A DNA stretch of 51,491 nt from Streptomyces sp. DH37 (GCF_029813835.1 NZ_JARVKV010000050.1:1-51491), one strand, 5' to 3'. Positions 43,505 through 51,491 are shown, numbered from the stretch's first letter. Numbers and translations: made by a program. The notes: generated from the letters alone by a model not told the origin.

Positions 43505-44116
43505 GTGAACCAGTCGCGTCCCAAGGTCAAGAAGTCGCGTGCGCTCGGCATCGCGCTGACCCCGAAGGCCGTGAAGTACTTCGAGCAGCGCCCGTACCCG
43601 CCGGGCGAGCACGGTCGGGGCCGCAAGCAGAACAGCGACTACAAGGTCCGGCTGCTGGAGAAGCAGCGGCTGCGCGCCCAGTACGACATCAGCGAGCGCC
43701 AGATGGCCCGCGCCTACGACCGCGCCCGCAAGGCCGAGGGCAAGACGGGCGAGGCCCTCGTCGTGGAGCTGGAGCGCCGTCTGGACGCGCTCGTCCTGCG
43801 CTCGGGGATCGCCCGCACCATCTACCAGGCGCGCCAGATGGTCGTGCACGGCCACATCGAGGTCAACGGCCGCAAGGTCGACAAGCCCTCCTTCCGCGTC
43901 CGCCCGGACGACGTGGTGTCCGTCCGCGAGCGCAGCCGCGCCAAGCACCCCTTCCTGGTGGCCCGCGAGGGCGGTTACGCCCCCGACGGCGAGACCCCGC
44001 GCTACCTCCAGGTCAACCTCCAGGCGCTGGCCTTCCGCCTGGACCGCGACCCGAACCGCAAGGAGATCCCGGTCGTCTGCGACGAGCAGCTCGTCGTCGA
44101 GTACTACGCCCGCTGA
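43505..44116 (+). CDS. rpsD: 30S ribosomal protein S4
   Basis: S4 binds 16S rRNA early in 30S assembly. The 203-residue protein reads SRPKVKKSRALGIALTPKAVKYFEQRPYPPGEHG, then the S4 RNA-binding domain (RLDALVLRSGIARTIYQARQMVVHGHIEVNGRKVDKPSFRV). There are no zinc-ligand cysteines at the N-terminus, so it is the zinc-independent type. GTG at 43505 has GGAGG at 43490-43494. It stands alone instead of with rpsK-rpoA, usual for Streptomyces. Confidence 0.96.
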   Translation: MNQSRPKVKKSRALGIALTPKAVKYFEQRPYPPGEHGRGRKQNSDYKVRLLEKQRLRAQYDISERQMARAYDRARKAEGKTGEALVVELERRLDALVLRSGIARTIYQARQMVVHGHIEVNGRKVDKPSFRVRPDDVVSVRERSRAKHPFLVAREGGYAPDGETPRYLQVNLQALAFRLDRDPNRKEIPVVCDEQLVVEYYAR

Positions 44117-44170
44117 CCCTCCGCCGCGTCCGCGCCGCCCGCCTCGGCGGCGCCCGGGCCTCCCGGCCCT

Positions 44171-44205
44171 CGGCCCCCCTTCCGCACCGCGCGGCAGGGG
44201 GGCCG
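44171..44205 (+). terminator. Hairpin terminator after rpsD
   Basis: A 10-bp stem (44171-44180 with 44196-44205) whose loop contains a further CCGC/GCGG pairing lies 54 bases after rpsD. Confidence 0.75.
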
Positions 44206-44284
44206 CGGCGTTCGCGCACCGGCGCGCGACCGCCCGGACCGCCGGGCCCGGAGGAATGCGGTACGGGTGGGGGCTTCCGGCGCG

Positions 44285-44374
44285 ATAAGGTCGGTACCCG
44301 CCGTCGCACCCGTGAGATCGGTGGGTCAGGTCCCCTCACGAGTCACAGGACGCGGCGGCCGACCCCCATACGAT
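44285..44374 (+). promoter_or_regulatory. Candidate promoters before the DUF948-alaS operon
   Basis: TAAGGT (44285-44290) and TACGAT (44369-44374) are two possible -10 elements; neither has a clear -35. They are the only likely promoters for the DUF948, DUF6167-like, alaS and ruvX genes, which are closely spaced. Confidence 0.4.
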
Positions 44375-44393
44375 CCGAGGGAAGCGGTGCAGC

Positions 44394-44831
44394 GTGTCCG
44401 GTGGAGAGGTGGCCGGCCTCCTGGTGGCCGTCTTCTGGGCGATCCTGGTGTCGTTCCTCGCCGTGGTGCTGGTGAGGCTCGCGCAGACGCTCAGGGCGGC
44501 GACCAGGCTGGTGACGGACGTGACGGAACGGGCGGTCCCGCTCCTGACCGAGGCGTCCGCGACCGTCCGCTCCGCACAGAGCCAGCTCAGCCGGGTGGAC
44601 GCCATCGCCGCGGACGTGCAGGAGGTCACCGCCAACGCCTCGGCGCTCTCCTCCACCGTCTCCACCGCCTTCGGCGGCCCGCTGGTGAAGGTCGCCGCGT
44701 TCGGCTACGGCGTACGCCGTGCCCTCGGCCGCAAGAGCGACCCGTCACGGGCCGACCGCACCGTCGTCGTGGGCCGGTCCGTGCCGGCCGCGCGCCGGCC
44801 GGGCCGCCGGCGCCGCGACGGAAAGGACTGA
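44394..44831 (+). CDS. DUF948 family membrane protein
   Basis: The 145-residue protein has one N-terminal membrane segment (VAGLLVAVFWAILVSFLAVVLVRL) followed by a helical, methyl-acceptor-like region (LVTDVTERAVPLLTEASATVRSAQSQLSRVD) and a basic C-terminus (RRPGRRRR). This is the DUF948 pattern; function unknown. GTG at 44394 keeps the charged start; the ribosome site GAGGG is rather far. It precedes the DUF6167-like gene by seven bases. Confidence 0.82.
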   Translation: MSGGEVAGLLVAVFWAILVSFLAVVLVRLAQTLRAATRLVTDVTERAVPLLTEASATVRSAQSQLSRVDAIAADVQEVTANASALSSTVSTAFGGPLVKVAAFGYGVRRALGRKSDPSRADRTVVVGRSVPAARRPGRRRRDGKD

Positions 44832-44838
44832 TCCCACC

Positions 44839-45204
44839 GTGTTCCGCCGCGCCTTCTGGTTCAGCGCCGGCGCCGCCACCGGCGTCTGGGCCACCGTCAA
44901 GGTCAACCGCAAGCTGCGCAGCCTCGCGCCCGACAGCCTCGCCGCGCGAGCGGCGGACCAGGCCGTGGCGGCCGGGCACCGGCTGAAGGACTTCGCGCTC
45001 GACGTCCGCGCCGGAATGGCACAGCGGGAGATCGAGTTGAACGACGCGTTGGGACTGACGGCCGCCACGGACCCCGCGTCCCCCGACGCGCTCCGTCCCG
45101 GGGCCGCCGACCACGCGGAAGACCGCCGGGGGATCGCCGGACCGGCCCCGCGCCGTCCGGCCCTCGGAGCCACCCACCCGTACGACCGGAATGAGGACCA
45201 CTGA
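44839..45204 (+). CDS. DUF6167-like small protein
   Basis: The 121-residue protein begins FRRAFWFSAGAATGVWATVKVNRKLRSL, a short hydrophobic/amphipathic segment, then a helical region and a disordered P/A/D-rich tail. I recall the family name DUF6167 from streptomycetes; no function is known. Its TGA overlaps the alaS ATG (TGATG), so alaS translation is coupled. Positioned with DUF948 directly before alaS, an order I recall as conserved. Confidence 0.75.
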   Translation: MFRRAFWFSAGAATGVWATVKVNRKLRSLAPDSLAARAADQAVAAGHRLKDFALDVRAGMAQREIELNDALGLTAATDPASPDALRPGAADHAEDRRGIAGPAPRRPALGATHPYDRNEDH

Positions 45205-47864
45205 TGGAGTCGGCTGAAATCCGCCGCCGCTGGCTGCGCTTCTTCGAGGAGCGGGGGCACACCGTCGTGCCGTCGGCGTCGCTGATCGCGGACGACCCGA
45301 CGCTGCTGCTGGTCCCCGCCGGCATGGTGCCCTTCAAGCCGTACTTCCTGGGTGAGGCCACCCCGCCGTACAAGCGCGCCACCAGCGTGCAGAAGTGCGT
45401 GCGCACGCCGGACATCGAGGAGGTCGGCAAGACCACCCGGCACGGCACCTTCTTCCAGATGTGCGGCAACTTCTCCTTCGGCGACTACTTCAAGGAGGGC
45501 GCCGCCCAGTACGCCTGGGAGCTGCTCACCACGCCCCAGGACAAGGGCGGCTACGGCCTGGAGCCGGAGAAGCTGTGGATCACCGTCTACGAGGAGGACG
45601 ACGAGGCCGAGCGCATCTGGCGCGACGTCGTCGGCGTCCCCGCCGAGCGGATCCAGCGCCTGGGCAAGAAGGACAACTTCTGGGACATGGGCGTCCCCGG
45701 CCCCTGCGGGCCCTGCTCCGAGATCAACTACGACCGCGGCCCGGAGTTCGGCGCCGAGGGCGGCCCCGCCGTCAACGACGAGCGCTACGTGGAGATCTGG
45801 AACCTGGTCTTCATGCAGTACGAGCGCGGTCCGGGCCAGGGCAAGGACTACCCGATCCTCGGCGACCTGCCCAGCAAGAACATCGACACCGGCCTCGGTC
45901 TGGAGCGCCTGGCGATGATCCTGCAGGGCGTGCGCAACATGTACGAGACCGACACCCTGCGCGCGGTCATCGACAAGGCCACCGAGCTGACCGGCGTGGC
46001 CTACGGCGACGCCGAGGACAGCGACGTCTCCCTGCGCGTGGTCGCCGACCACATGCGCACCTCCGTGATGCTCATCGGCGACGGCGTCACCCCCGGCAAC
46101 GAGGGCCGCGGCTACGTGCTGCGCCGCATCATGCGCCGCGCCATCCGCAACATGCGCATCCTGGGCGCCGACCGGCCCGTCGTCGGCGAGCTGGTGGACG
46201 TCGTGATCGGCACGATGGGACAGCAGTACCCCGAGCTGATCACCGACCGGCAGCGCGTCGAGACCGTCGCGCTCGCCGAGGAGGCCGCCTTCCTCAAGAC
46301 CCTCAAGGCCGGCACCAACATCCTCGACACCGCCGTCACCGAGACCAAGGCCTCCGGCGGAAGCGTCCTGCCCGGCGAGAAGGCCTTCCTGCTCCACGAC
46401 ACCTGGGGCTTCCCCATCGACCTCACCCTGGAGATGGCCGCCGAGCAGGGCCTGTCGGTGGACGAGGAGGGCTTCCGCCGCCTGATGCGGGAGCAGCGGG
46501 AGCGCGCCAAGGCCGACGCCAGGGCCAAGAAGACCGGCCACGCCGACCTGAGCTCCTACCGCGAGGTCGCCGACACCGCCGGGACCACGGTCTTCACCGG
46601 CTACACCGACACCGAGGGCGAGAGCAGCGTCGTCGGCCTGCTGGTGAACGGCCTGCCGGCGCCCGCCGCCTCCGAGGGCGACGACGTGGAGGTCGTGCTC
46701 GACCGCACCCCGTTCTACGCCGAGGGCGGCGGCCAGCAGCCCGACACCGGCCGCATCCGCCTGGAGTCCGGCGCCGTCATCGAGGTCCGCGACGTCCAGC
46801 AGCCGGTGCCCGGCGTGACCGTGCACAAGGGCACCGTCCAGGTCGGCGAGGTCACCGTCGGCGCCTCCGCCTACGCCGCCATCGACGTACGCCGCCGCCG
46901 GGCCATCGCCCGTGCCCACAGCGCCACCCACCTCACCCACCAGGCGCTGCGCGACGCGCTCGGCCCGACGGCCGCCCAGGCCGGCTCCGAGAACGCCCCC
47001 GGCCGCTTCCGCTTCGACTTCGGCTCGCCGACCGCCGTGCCCGGCACGGTCCTCACCGACGTCGAGCAGAAGATCAACGAGGTCCTCGCCCGCGAGCTCG
47101 ACGTCACCGCCGAGGTCATGAGCATGGACGAGGCCAGGAAGCAGGGCGCCATCGCCGAGTTCGGCGAGAAGTACGGCGACCGGGTGCGCGTGGTGACCAT
47201 CGGCGACTTCTCCAAGGAGCTGTGCGGCGGCACCCATGTGCACAACACCGCCCAGCTCGGTCTGGTGAAGCTGCTGGGCGAGTCCTCCATCGGCTCCGGC
47301 GTGCGCCGCGTGGAGGCCCTGGTCGGCGTGGACGCCTACACCTTCCTCGCCCGTGAGCACACGGTGGTCTCCCAGCTCACCGATCTGCTCAAGGGCCGTC
47401 CCGAGGAGCTTCCGGAGAAGATCTCCGGCATGCTCGCCAAGCTCAAGGACGCCGAGAAGGAGATCGAGCGCTTCCGCGCCGAGAAGGTCCTGGCCGCCGC
47501 CGCGGGCCTGGCCTCCTCCGCCCGCGACGTGAACGGGATCGCCTTCGTCGGAGGCCGGGTGCCCGACGGCACCACCGCGGACGACCTGCGCAAGCTCGTC
47601 CTCGACGTACGCGGCCGCATCCAGGGCGGGCGCCCGGCCGTGGTGGCCCTGTTCACCGTGGCGAACGGCCGCCCGCTGACCGTCATCGCCACCAACGACG
47701 CCGCCCGCGACCGCGGCCTGAAGGCCGGCGACCTGGTCCGCGCCGCCGCCAAGGCCCTCGGCGGCGGAGGCGGCGGCAAGCCGGACGTCGCCCAGGGCGG
47801 CGGGCAGAACCCGGACGCGATCGACGAGGCCGTCGCCGCCGTCGAGCGCCTGGTGGCCGCCTGA
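45204..47864 (+). CDS. alaS: Alanyl-tRNA synthetase
   Basis: AlaRS charges tRNA-Ala and edits Ser/Gly errors. The 886-residue enzyme has the class II core (LVPAGMVPFKPYFLGE, ATSVQKCVRTPDIEEVG), the editing domain with metal ligands HSATHLTHQAL and CGGTHVHNT, and the C-Ala coiled coil and DHHA1-type end (GGRPAVVALF, GGGGGGKPDVAQGGG). Length is normal. It overlaps the gene before and the gene after by a few bases. Confidence 0.97.
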   Translation: MESAEIRRRWLRFFEERGHTVVPSASLIADDPTLLLVPAGMVPFKPYFLGEATPPYKRATSVQKCVRTPDIEEVGKTTRHGTFFQMCGNFSFGDYFKEGAAQYAWELLTTPQDKGGYGLEPEKLWITVYEEDDEAERIWRDVVGVPAERIQRLGKKDNFWDMGVPGPCGPCSEINYDRGPEFGAEGGPAVNDERYVEIWNLVFMQYERGPGQGKDYPILGDLPSKNIDTGLGLERLAMILQGVRNMYETDTLRAVIDKATELTGVAYGDAEDSDVSLRVVADHMRTSVMLIGDGVTPGNEGRGYVLRRIMRRAIRNMRILGADRPVVGELVDVVIGTMGQQYPELITDRQRVETVALAEEAAFLKTLKAGTNILDTAVTETKASGGSVLPGEKAFLLHDTWGFPIDLTLEMAAEQGLSVDEEGFRRLMREQRERAKADARAKKTGHADLSSYREVADTAGTTVFTGYTDTEGESSVVGLLVNGLPAPAASEGDDVEVVLDRTPFYAEGGGQQPDTGRIRLESGAVIEVRDVQQPVPGVTVHKGTVQVGEVTVGASAYAAIDVRRRRAIARAHSATHLTHQALRDALGPTAAQAGSENAPGRFRFDFGSPTAVPGTVLTDVEQKINEVLARELDVTAEVMSMDEARKQGAIAEFGEKYGDRVRVVTIGDFSKELCGGTHVHNTAQLGLVKLLGESSIGSGVRRVEALVGVDAYTFLAREHTVVSQLTDLLKGRPEELPEKISGMLAKLKDAEKEIERFRAEKVLAAAAGLASSARDVNGIAFVGGRVPDGTTADDLRKLVLDVRGRIQGGRPAVVALFTVANGRPLTVIATNDAARDRGLKAGDLVRAAAKALGGGGGGKPDVAQGGGQNPDAIDEAVAAVERLVAA

Positions 47865-48328
47865 TGCGACGCGGCAGGCGGCTCGCCGTCGACGTCGGGG
47901 ACGCCCGGATCGGGGTCGCCTCCTGCGACCCCGACGGGCTCCTGGCCACGCCCGTGGAGACCGTGCCGGGGCGCGACGTCCCGGCCGCCCGCCGCCGGCT
48001 GGCCGCACTCGTGGCGGAGTACGAGCCGCTGGAGGTCGTGGTCGGGCTCCCCCGCTCCCTGAACGGGGGCGAGGGCCCGGCCGCGGCCCGGGTGCGGGCC
48101 TTCGCCCGGGAACTGGCCGGGGCCATCGCCCCCGTGGCCGTCCGCCTGGTGGACGAGCGGATGAGCACCGTCACCGCGGCCCAGAGCATGCGCGCCTCGG
48201 GCGTGTCGTCGAAGAAGGGCCGCGGTCGCATCGACCAGGCCGCGGCCGTGGTGATCCTGCAGAGCGCCCTGGAGACCGAACGGGTGTCCGGTAAAGCTCC
48301 GGGGGAGTGCGTCGAGACGGGGGCCTGA
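47864..48328 (+). CDS. ruvX: Putative pre-16S rRNA nuclease / Holliday junction resolvase-like RuvX (YqgF)
   Basis: YqgF-family RNase H-like proteins process the 5' end of 16S rRNA in E. coli. The 154-residue protein has LAVDVGDARIGVA (catalytic D), VVVGLPRSLNGGEGPAA, VRLVDERMSTVTA (glutamate) and the final DQAAAVVILQ aspartate. The ATG overlaps the alaS stop (ATGA read as TGATG). Order alaS-ruvX-mltG-aroE is widespread in actinobacteria. Confidence 0.94.
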   Translation: MRRGRRLAVDVGDARIGVASCDPDGLLATPVETVPGRDVPAARRRLAALVAEYEPLEVVVGLPRSLNGGEGPAAARVRAFARELAGAIAPVAVRLVDERMSTVTAAQSMRASGVSSKKGRGRIDQAAAVVILQSALETERVSGKAPGECVETGA

Positions 48329-48458
48329 TAGCGGTACGGTAACGTTCCGCTTCGGACGGCGCTGTTCGAATCCCAAGCCGTACAGGAGAGACGGGGCTTC
48401 GGGCAGTGGCGTCCGTGCGTACCACCACCGGCTGCCGTCCGACGGCTCTAGGGGATCG

Positions 48459-50303
48459 ATGACTGAGTATGGCCGGGGCACCGGCTCCGAACCGTGGCAT
48501 CCCGACGACCCGCTCTACGGGGACCAGGGATGGAACGGAGCCCGGCACGAGGCCCAGCACGGCGACTGGGACACCTACGGCGGGCAGGGGCAGTACCCCC
48601 CTCAGCAGCACCCCCAGCAGCACCAGGGCCACCAGTCCTCCTCCGGCTACGGCGGGCAGGAGTGGGAGACCCAGGGCGGCGGACAGCCGTACGGTCACCA
48701 GCAGCGGTACGGCGATCCCTACGGTCACCAGCAGGGCCGGGACGATCCGTACGGTCACCAGCAGGGCCAGGGCGACCCATACGGTCACCAGCAGGACCAA
48801 GGCGACCCATATGGAGACCCGTACGGTCATCAGCAGCAGTACGGCGATCCGTACGGTCACCAGCAGGGCCAGGGCGATCCATACGGGCATCAGCAGGGCC
48901 AGGATGATCCGTACGGGCACCAGCAGCACGCCGACCCGTACGGCGACCAGCAGCAGTACGCCGGTCACGCCGACCACGCGGACCACACCGGTCGCCCCGG
49001 AGCGCAGGACGCCCACGGACGGCACCACGAGCAGGAACCCTCCCACCCCCCGCAGCACCAGCGGCAGGGGCGGCGCCGTGACGAACCGGACCCCGGCCCG
49101 GGCCCCGACGAGGAGACCGGCTGGGACCCCGGCCCCGACCAGGGCGAGCACGCCTTCTTCTCGGACGACGGCGACGACGGGCACGCCGACGACGGCGACG
49201 ACCGGCCCGGCCGCCGGAACAAGGGCAAGGGCAAGGGCGGCAGGAAGGGCAGGAACGGCTTCGCCTGCCTGACGGTCGCCGTCGTCCTGGTGGGCGGCGT
49301 CGGCACCGCCGGCTACTTCGTCCACGACTTCTACCAGAGCCACTTCGCCGCGGCGCCGGACTTCTCCGGCCAGGGCAGCGGCGAGACCCAGGTGGAGATC
49401 CCCGAGGGCAGCACACTGGCCCAGATGGGGGCGCTCCTGAAGAAGGCGGGAGTGGTCAAGAGCCAGGAGGGGTTCGTCGAGGCGTCCCGGGCCAACCCCC
49501 GGGCGGAGAGCATCCAGCCGGGCGTCTACATGCTCCGCAAGGAGATGTCCTCGGCGGCGGCCATCGAGATGATGCTCGACCCCTCCAGCCAGAACGCCCT
49601 GATCATCGCGGAAGGCAAGCGCTCCTCGGAGATCTACGCCCTGATCGACGAGAAGCTCGGCCTGGCGGAGGGCACCACGGAGAAGGCCGCCGAGAACACC
49701 GATCTCGGCCTGCCGGAGTGGGCGAAGGGCAACCCCGAGGGCTTCCTCTTCCCGGCCAAGTACACCGTGGGCGACAAGACCAAGCCCGAGGACCTGCTCA
49801 GGAAGATGGTGGAGCGGGCCGAGAGGGAGTTCGCCAAGATCGACCTGGAGGCCCAGGCGGCGAAGGTCGACAAAACCCCCTACGAGGTCGTCATCATCGC
49901 GTCGCTGATCCAGGCGGAGGCCCAGGAGGACGACGAGTTCGGCAAGGTCTCACGGGTCATCTACAACCGCCTCGACCCCGGGAACACGGCCACCAACGGC
50001 AGGCTCGAGTTCGACTCGACCATCAACTACGCGATGGGCCGCTCCACCCTGGACGTCTCGCTCGAGGACACCGACCTCGACTCGCCGTACAACACCTACC
50101 GGAACAAGGGGCTGCCGCCCGGTCCCATCGACAACCCCGGACACCAGGCGTTCGAGGCGGCCCTCAACCCGACCGAGGGCGGCTGGCTGTACTTCGTGAC
50201 GGTCAGGCCGGGCGACACCCGTTTCTCCGAGGACATCGAGGAGCACAACCGGCACGTGGAGGAGTTCAACGCCGAGCAGAAGAAGAACAGGGAGAACCAG
50301 TGA
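48459..50303 (+). CDS. mltG: Endolytic murein transglycosylase MltG with repeat-rich N-terminus
   Basis: MltG cleaves nascent glycan strands at the membrane and sets their length. In this 614-residue protein residues 1-265 are a cytoplasmic, Q/H/G/Y/D-rich low-complexity region with about eight PYGHQQ repeats (about 77-165), ending in a K/G/R-rich stretch. A single membrane segment lies near 267-289. The extracellular part has a LysM-like region (VEIPEGSTLAQMGALLKKAGVV), EGFLFPAKYTV and the catalytic glutamate in SLIQAEAQ (E487), then DSTINYAMG and SPYNTYRNKGLPPGPI. Bacterial MltG usually lacks such a cytoplasmic extension, but it is common in actinobacteria. ATG at 48459 has AGGGG upstream. 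Confidence 0.95.
   Translation: MTEYGRGTGSEPWHPDDPLYGDQGWNGARHEAQHGDWDTYGGQGQYPPQQHPQQHQGHQSSSGYGGQEWETQGGGQPYGHQQRYGDPYGHQQGRDDPYGHQQGQGDPYGHQQDQGDPYGDPYGHQQQYGDPYGHQQGQGDPYGHQQGQDDPYGHQQHADPYGDQQQYAGHADHADHTGRPGAQDAHGRHHEQEPSHPPQHQRQGRRRDEPDPGPGPDEETGWDPGPDQGEHAFFSDDGDDGHADDGDDRPGRRNKGKGKGGRKGRNGFACLTVAVVLVGGVGTAGYFVHDFYQSHFAAAPDFSGQGSGETQVEIPEGSTLAQMGALLKKAGVVKSQEGFVEASRANPRAESIQPGVYMLRKEMSSAAAIEMMLDPSSQNALIIAEGKRSSEIYALIDEKLGLAEGTTEKAAENTDLGLPEWAKGNPEGFLFPAKYTVGDKTKPEDLLRKMVERAEREFAKIDLEAQAAKVDKTPYEVVIIASLIQAEAQEDDEFGKVSRVIYNRLDPGNTATNGRLEFDSTINYAMGRSTLDVSLEDTDLDSPYNTYRNKGLPPGPIDNPGHQAFEAALNPTEGGWLYFVTVRPGDTRFSEDIEEHNRHVEEFNAEQKKNRENQ
48687..48960 (+). repeat. 30-bp-period repeat coding DPYGHQQ units in mltG
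   Basis: About eight in-frame units of roughly 30 bp encode PYGHQQ followed by a variable four residues, the last being degenerate (PYGDQQQY). One unit is preceded by an extra DPYG. DNA copies differ at synonymous positions (GGTCACCAGCAG, GGGCATCAGCAG), so the repeat is under coding constraint rather than freshly expanded. Confidence 0.92.
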
Positions 50304-51145
50304 ATCCGACGGGCAGACGCGCGGCGGTCCTCGGCTCGCCCATCGCCCACTCCCTCTCCCCGGTGCTCCACCGGGCGGCCTACCGGGAGCTGGGCCTGGC
50401 CGACTGGTCGTACGACCGCTTCGAGGTGGACGAGGACGGCATCGCGCCGTTCCTGGAGAAGCTCGCGGCGAGCGGCGGGGACTGGGCCGGGCTGTCGCTG
50501 ACGATGCCGCTCAAGCGGGCCGTCATACCCCTGCTGGACGAGATCGGCGACACCGCGGCCTCGGTCGGGGCCGTCAACACCGTGGTCTTCACCGGCGACG
50601 GCCGCCGTCTCGGCGACAACACCGACATCCCCGGCATGATCGCCGCCCTGCGCGAGCGCGGCGTGGAGAGCGTCCCGAGCGCTGCCGTGCTGGGAGCCGG
50701 GGCCACCGCCTCCTCGGCGCTGGCCGCACTCGCCCGGATCTGCACCGGGGAGGTCACCGCGTACGTCCGCAGCCGGGAGCGGGCCGAGGAGATGCGCGGC
50801 TGGGGCGAGCGGCTGGGCGTGGAGGTGGCCACCGCCGACTGGGCGGACGCACCGCGGGCGCTGGCCGCGCCCCTGGTGATCGCCACCACACCCGCGGGCA
50901 CCACCGACGCCCTCGCCGGGGCCGTGCCCGAGCGGCCCGGCACCCTCTTCGACGTGCTCTACGAGCCCTGGCCGACCCCGCTGGCCGCCGCCTGGGCCGA
51001 GCGCGGCGGCCGGGTCGTCGGCGGCCTGGACCTCCTGGTGCACCAGGCCGTCCTCCAGGTCGAGCTGATGACCGGGCGCTCCCCGGCCCCGCTGGCCGCG
51101 ATGCGCGCGGCGGGCGAGACGGCGCTGGCGGCGCGTACGGCCTGA
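50300..51145 (+). CDS. aroE: Shikimate dehydrogenase
   Basis: AroE reduces 3-dehydroshikimate to shikimate with NADPH. The 281-residue protein has the substrate loop GSPIAHSLSPVLHRAAY, the catalytic lysine in TMPLKRAV, VGAVNTVV and NTDIPGM, and the dinucleotide-binding LGAGATASS. The C-terminal GLDLLVHQAVLQVELMTGR is typical. GTG at 50300 overlaps the mltG stop (GTGA) and is preceded by GGGAG. It lacks some canonical NADPH-binding arginine spacing, so cofactor preference is not certain. Confidence 0.94.
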   Translation: MNPTGRRAAVLGSPIAHSLSPVLHRAAYRELGLADWSYDRFEVDEDGIAPFLEKLAASGGDWAGLSLTMPLKRAVIPLLDEIGDTAASVGAVNTVVFTGDGRRLGDNTDIPGMIAALRERGVESVPSAAVLGAGATASSALAALARICTGEVTAYVRSRERAEEMRGWGERLGVEVATADWADAPRALAAPLVIATTPAGTTDALAGAVPERPGTLFDVLYEPWPTPLAAAWAERGGRVVGGLDLLVHQAVLQVELMTGRSPAPLAAMRAAGETALAARTA

Positions 51146-51146
51146 C

Positions 51147-51182
51147 GTCCGGGCCGCCCGGCCCGGCGCCGGCGGCCCGGAC
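51147..51182 (+). terminator. Hairpin terminator after aroE
   Basis: A 12-bp stem (51147-51158 with 51171-51182) with a 12-nt loop begins one base after the aroE stop, so aroC probably has its own promoter. Confidence 0.75.
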
Positions 51183-51303
51183 CTGACAGACTGCGCCTGA
51201 CAAATGAGACAGGTGTCCCGTCTGCTGGACGGACGGCCGGTCCTGCGGTGCGATCGTGAAAGGATCGGAAGCACCTACGGGCCTGGACTACTGAGGAGCA
51301 CCG
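51182..51303 (+). promoter_or_regulatory. aroC upstream region with CCTGACA direct repeats
   Basis: CCTGACA occurs at 51182-51188 and 51196-51202, one start 14 bases after the other, followed by GAGACAGGTGTC. A clear -35/-10 pair was not found; AGGATC near 51264 is weak. The ribosome site GAGGAG lies close to the aroC start. Confidence 0.35.
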
Positions 51304-51491
51304 TTGAGTAGGTTGCGCTGGCTGACGGCGGGGGAGTCGCATGGTCCCGCACTGGTGGCGACGCTGGAGGGGTTGCCCTATGGGGTGCCGGTCACCACGG
51401 GGATGGTGGCGGACGAGCTGGCGCGGCGGCGGCTGGGTTATGGTCGCGGCGCGCGGATGAGGTTCGAGCGGGATGAGGTCACCTTTCTGGG
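51304..51491 (+). CDS. aroC: Chorismate synthase, 5' end only
   Basis: The window ends 62 codons into aroC. The product begins SRLRWLTAGESHGPALVATLEGLP, the invariant N-terminus of chorismate synthase with the active-site GESHG, then LARRRLGYGRGARM. AroC converts 5-enolpyruvylshikimate 3-phosphate to chorismate using reduced FMN. Start is TTG at 51304 after GAGGAG. Its codons end in G or T noticeably more often than in neighbouring genes. Confidence 0.95.
   Translation, partial: MSRLRWLTAGESHGPALVATLEGLPYGVPVTTGMVADELARRRLGYGRGARMRFERDEVTFL

Noticed and set aside
43505..44116. rpsD as a zinc-free Zur-regulated alternative paralogue
   Set aside because: The upstream box matches the iron-box pattern rather than a Zur box, and nothing shows that a second rpsD exists.
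44745..48008. Very long minus-strand open frame (over 1000 codons) opposite alaS
   Set aside because: Alanyl-tRNA synthetase is certain on the plus strand. GC-rich DNA routinely leaves long stop-free antisense frames, and the translation is low-complexity with no motif.
48687..48960. CRISPR array
   Set aside because: The repeats are in frame within mltG, have a 30-bp period with coding variation and no unique spacers.

Overview
The window is chromosomal core DNA of a high-GC actinomycete, almost certainly a Streptomyces. The evidence is very high GC with C/G-biased third codon positions, many GTG and TTG starts, a near-canonical ssgB sporulation gene, and a gene order that matches what I recall of the S. 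coelicolor segment running from ssgB through thrS, pimA, ruvCAB, secDF, relA, hisS and alaS to aroC. No integrase, transposase, prophage, CRISPR array, rRNA or secondary-metabolite cluster was seen. Gene assignments rest on reading motifs; no database search was run.

Layout. 1-1245: ssgB (minus), a small TIGR02611-type membrane protein and a tRNA-Val(CAC). 1352-8182: a promoter with LacI-type operators followed by a plus-strand carbohydrate operon (lipoprotein binding protein, two permeases, DUF624 protein, Tat-exported exo-rhamnogalacturonan-lyase-like protein). I read this as uptake and degradation of a pectin rhamnogalacturonan fragment. 8220-11560: a pyrimidine-rich tandem repeat, then two divergent genes (a giant membrane protein with a zinc ribbon; an SRPBCC protein) that share a 12-bp dyad. 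11610-11681: a second, identical tRNA-Val, so the sugar operon and the two divergent genes are bracketed by 72-bp identical tRNA genes. 11753-12478: DEDDh exonuclease.

12779-25303: thrS, HIT/Ap4A phosphorylase, an unknown membrane protein, an EF-G-like GTPase, the phosphatidylinositol-mannoside cluster (pgsA, acyltransferase, pimA; translationally coupled), a LemA-like protein, and pdxS/pdxT for PLP, with a consensus sigma-R promoter in front of pdxS. 25373-28738: yebC-type regulator and ruvC-ruvA-ruvB, with a small ORF coupled to ruvB. 28902-35673: yajC-secD-secF, apt and relA, convergent with a DUF349 coiled-coil protein and a membrane-anchored cyclophilin. 38337-42509: MBL hydrolase, hisS, VKOR-family protein, rarA. 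42559-44116: a DUF2470 protein and rpsD, divergent around a DmdR/IdeR-type iron box. 44394-51491: DUF948 and DUF6167-like proteins, alaS, ruvX, mltG (with a PYGHQQ repeat domain), aroE, and the 5' end of aroC cut by the window edge.

Functionally, most of the window is housekeeping: translation (thrS, hisS, alaS, rpsD), recombination (ruvCAB, rarA, ruvX), protein export (yajC-secDF), purine salvage and stringent response (apt-relA), PLP and shikimate synthesis, and envelope lipids and peptidoglycan. The accessory part is the tRNA-bracketed 1.2-11.6 kb segment.
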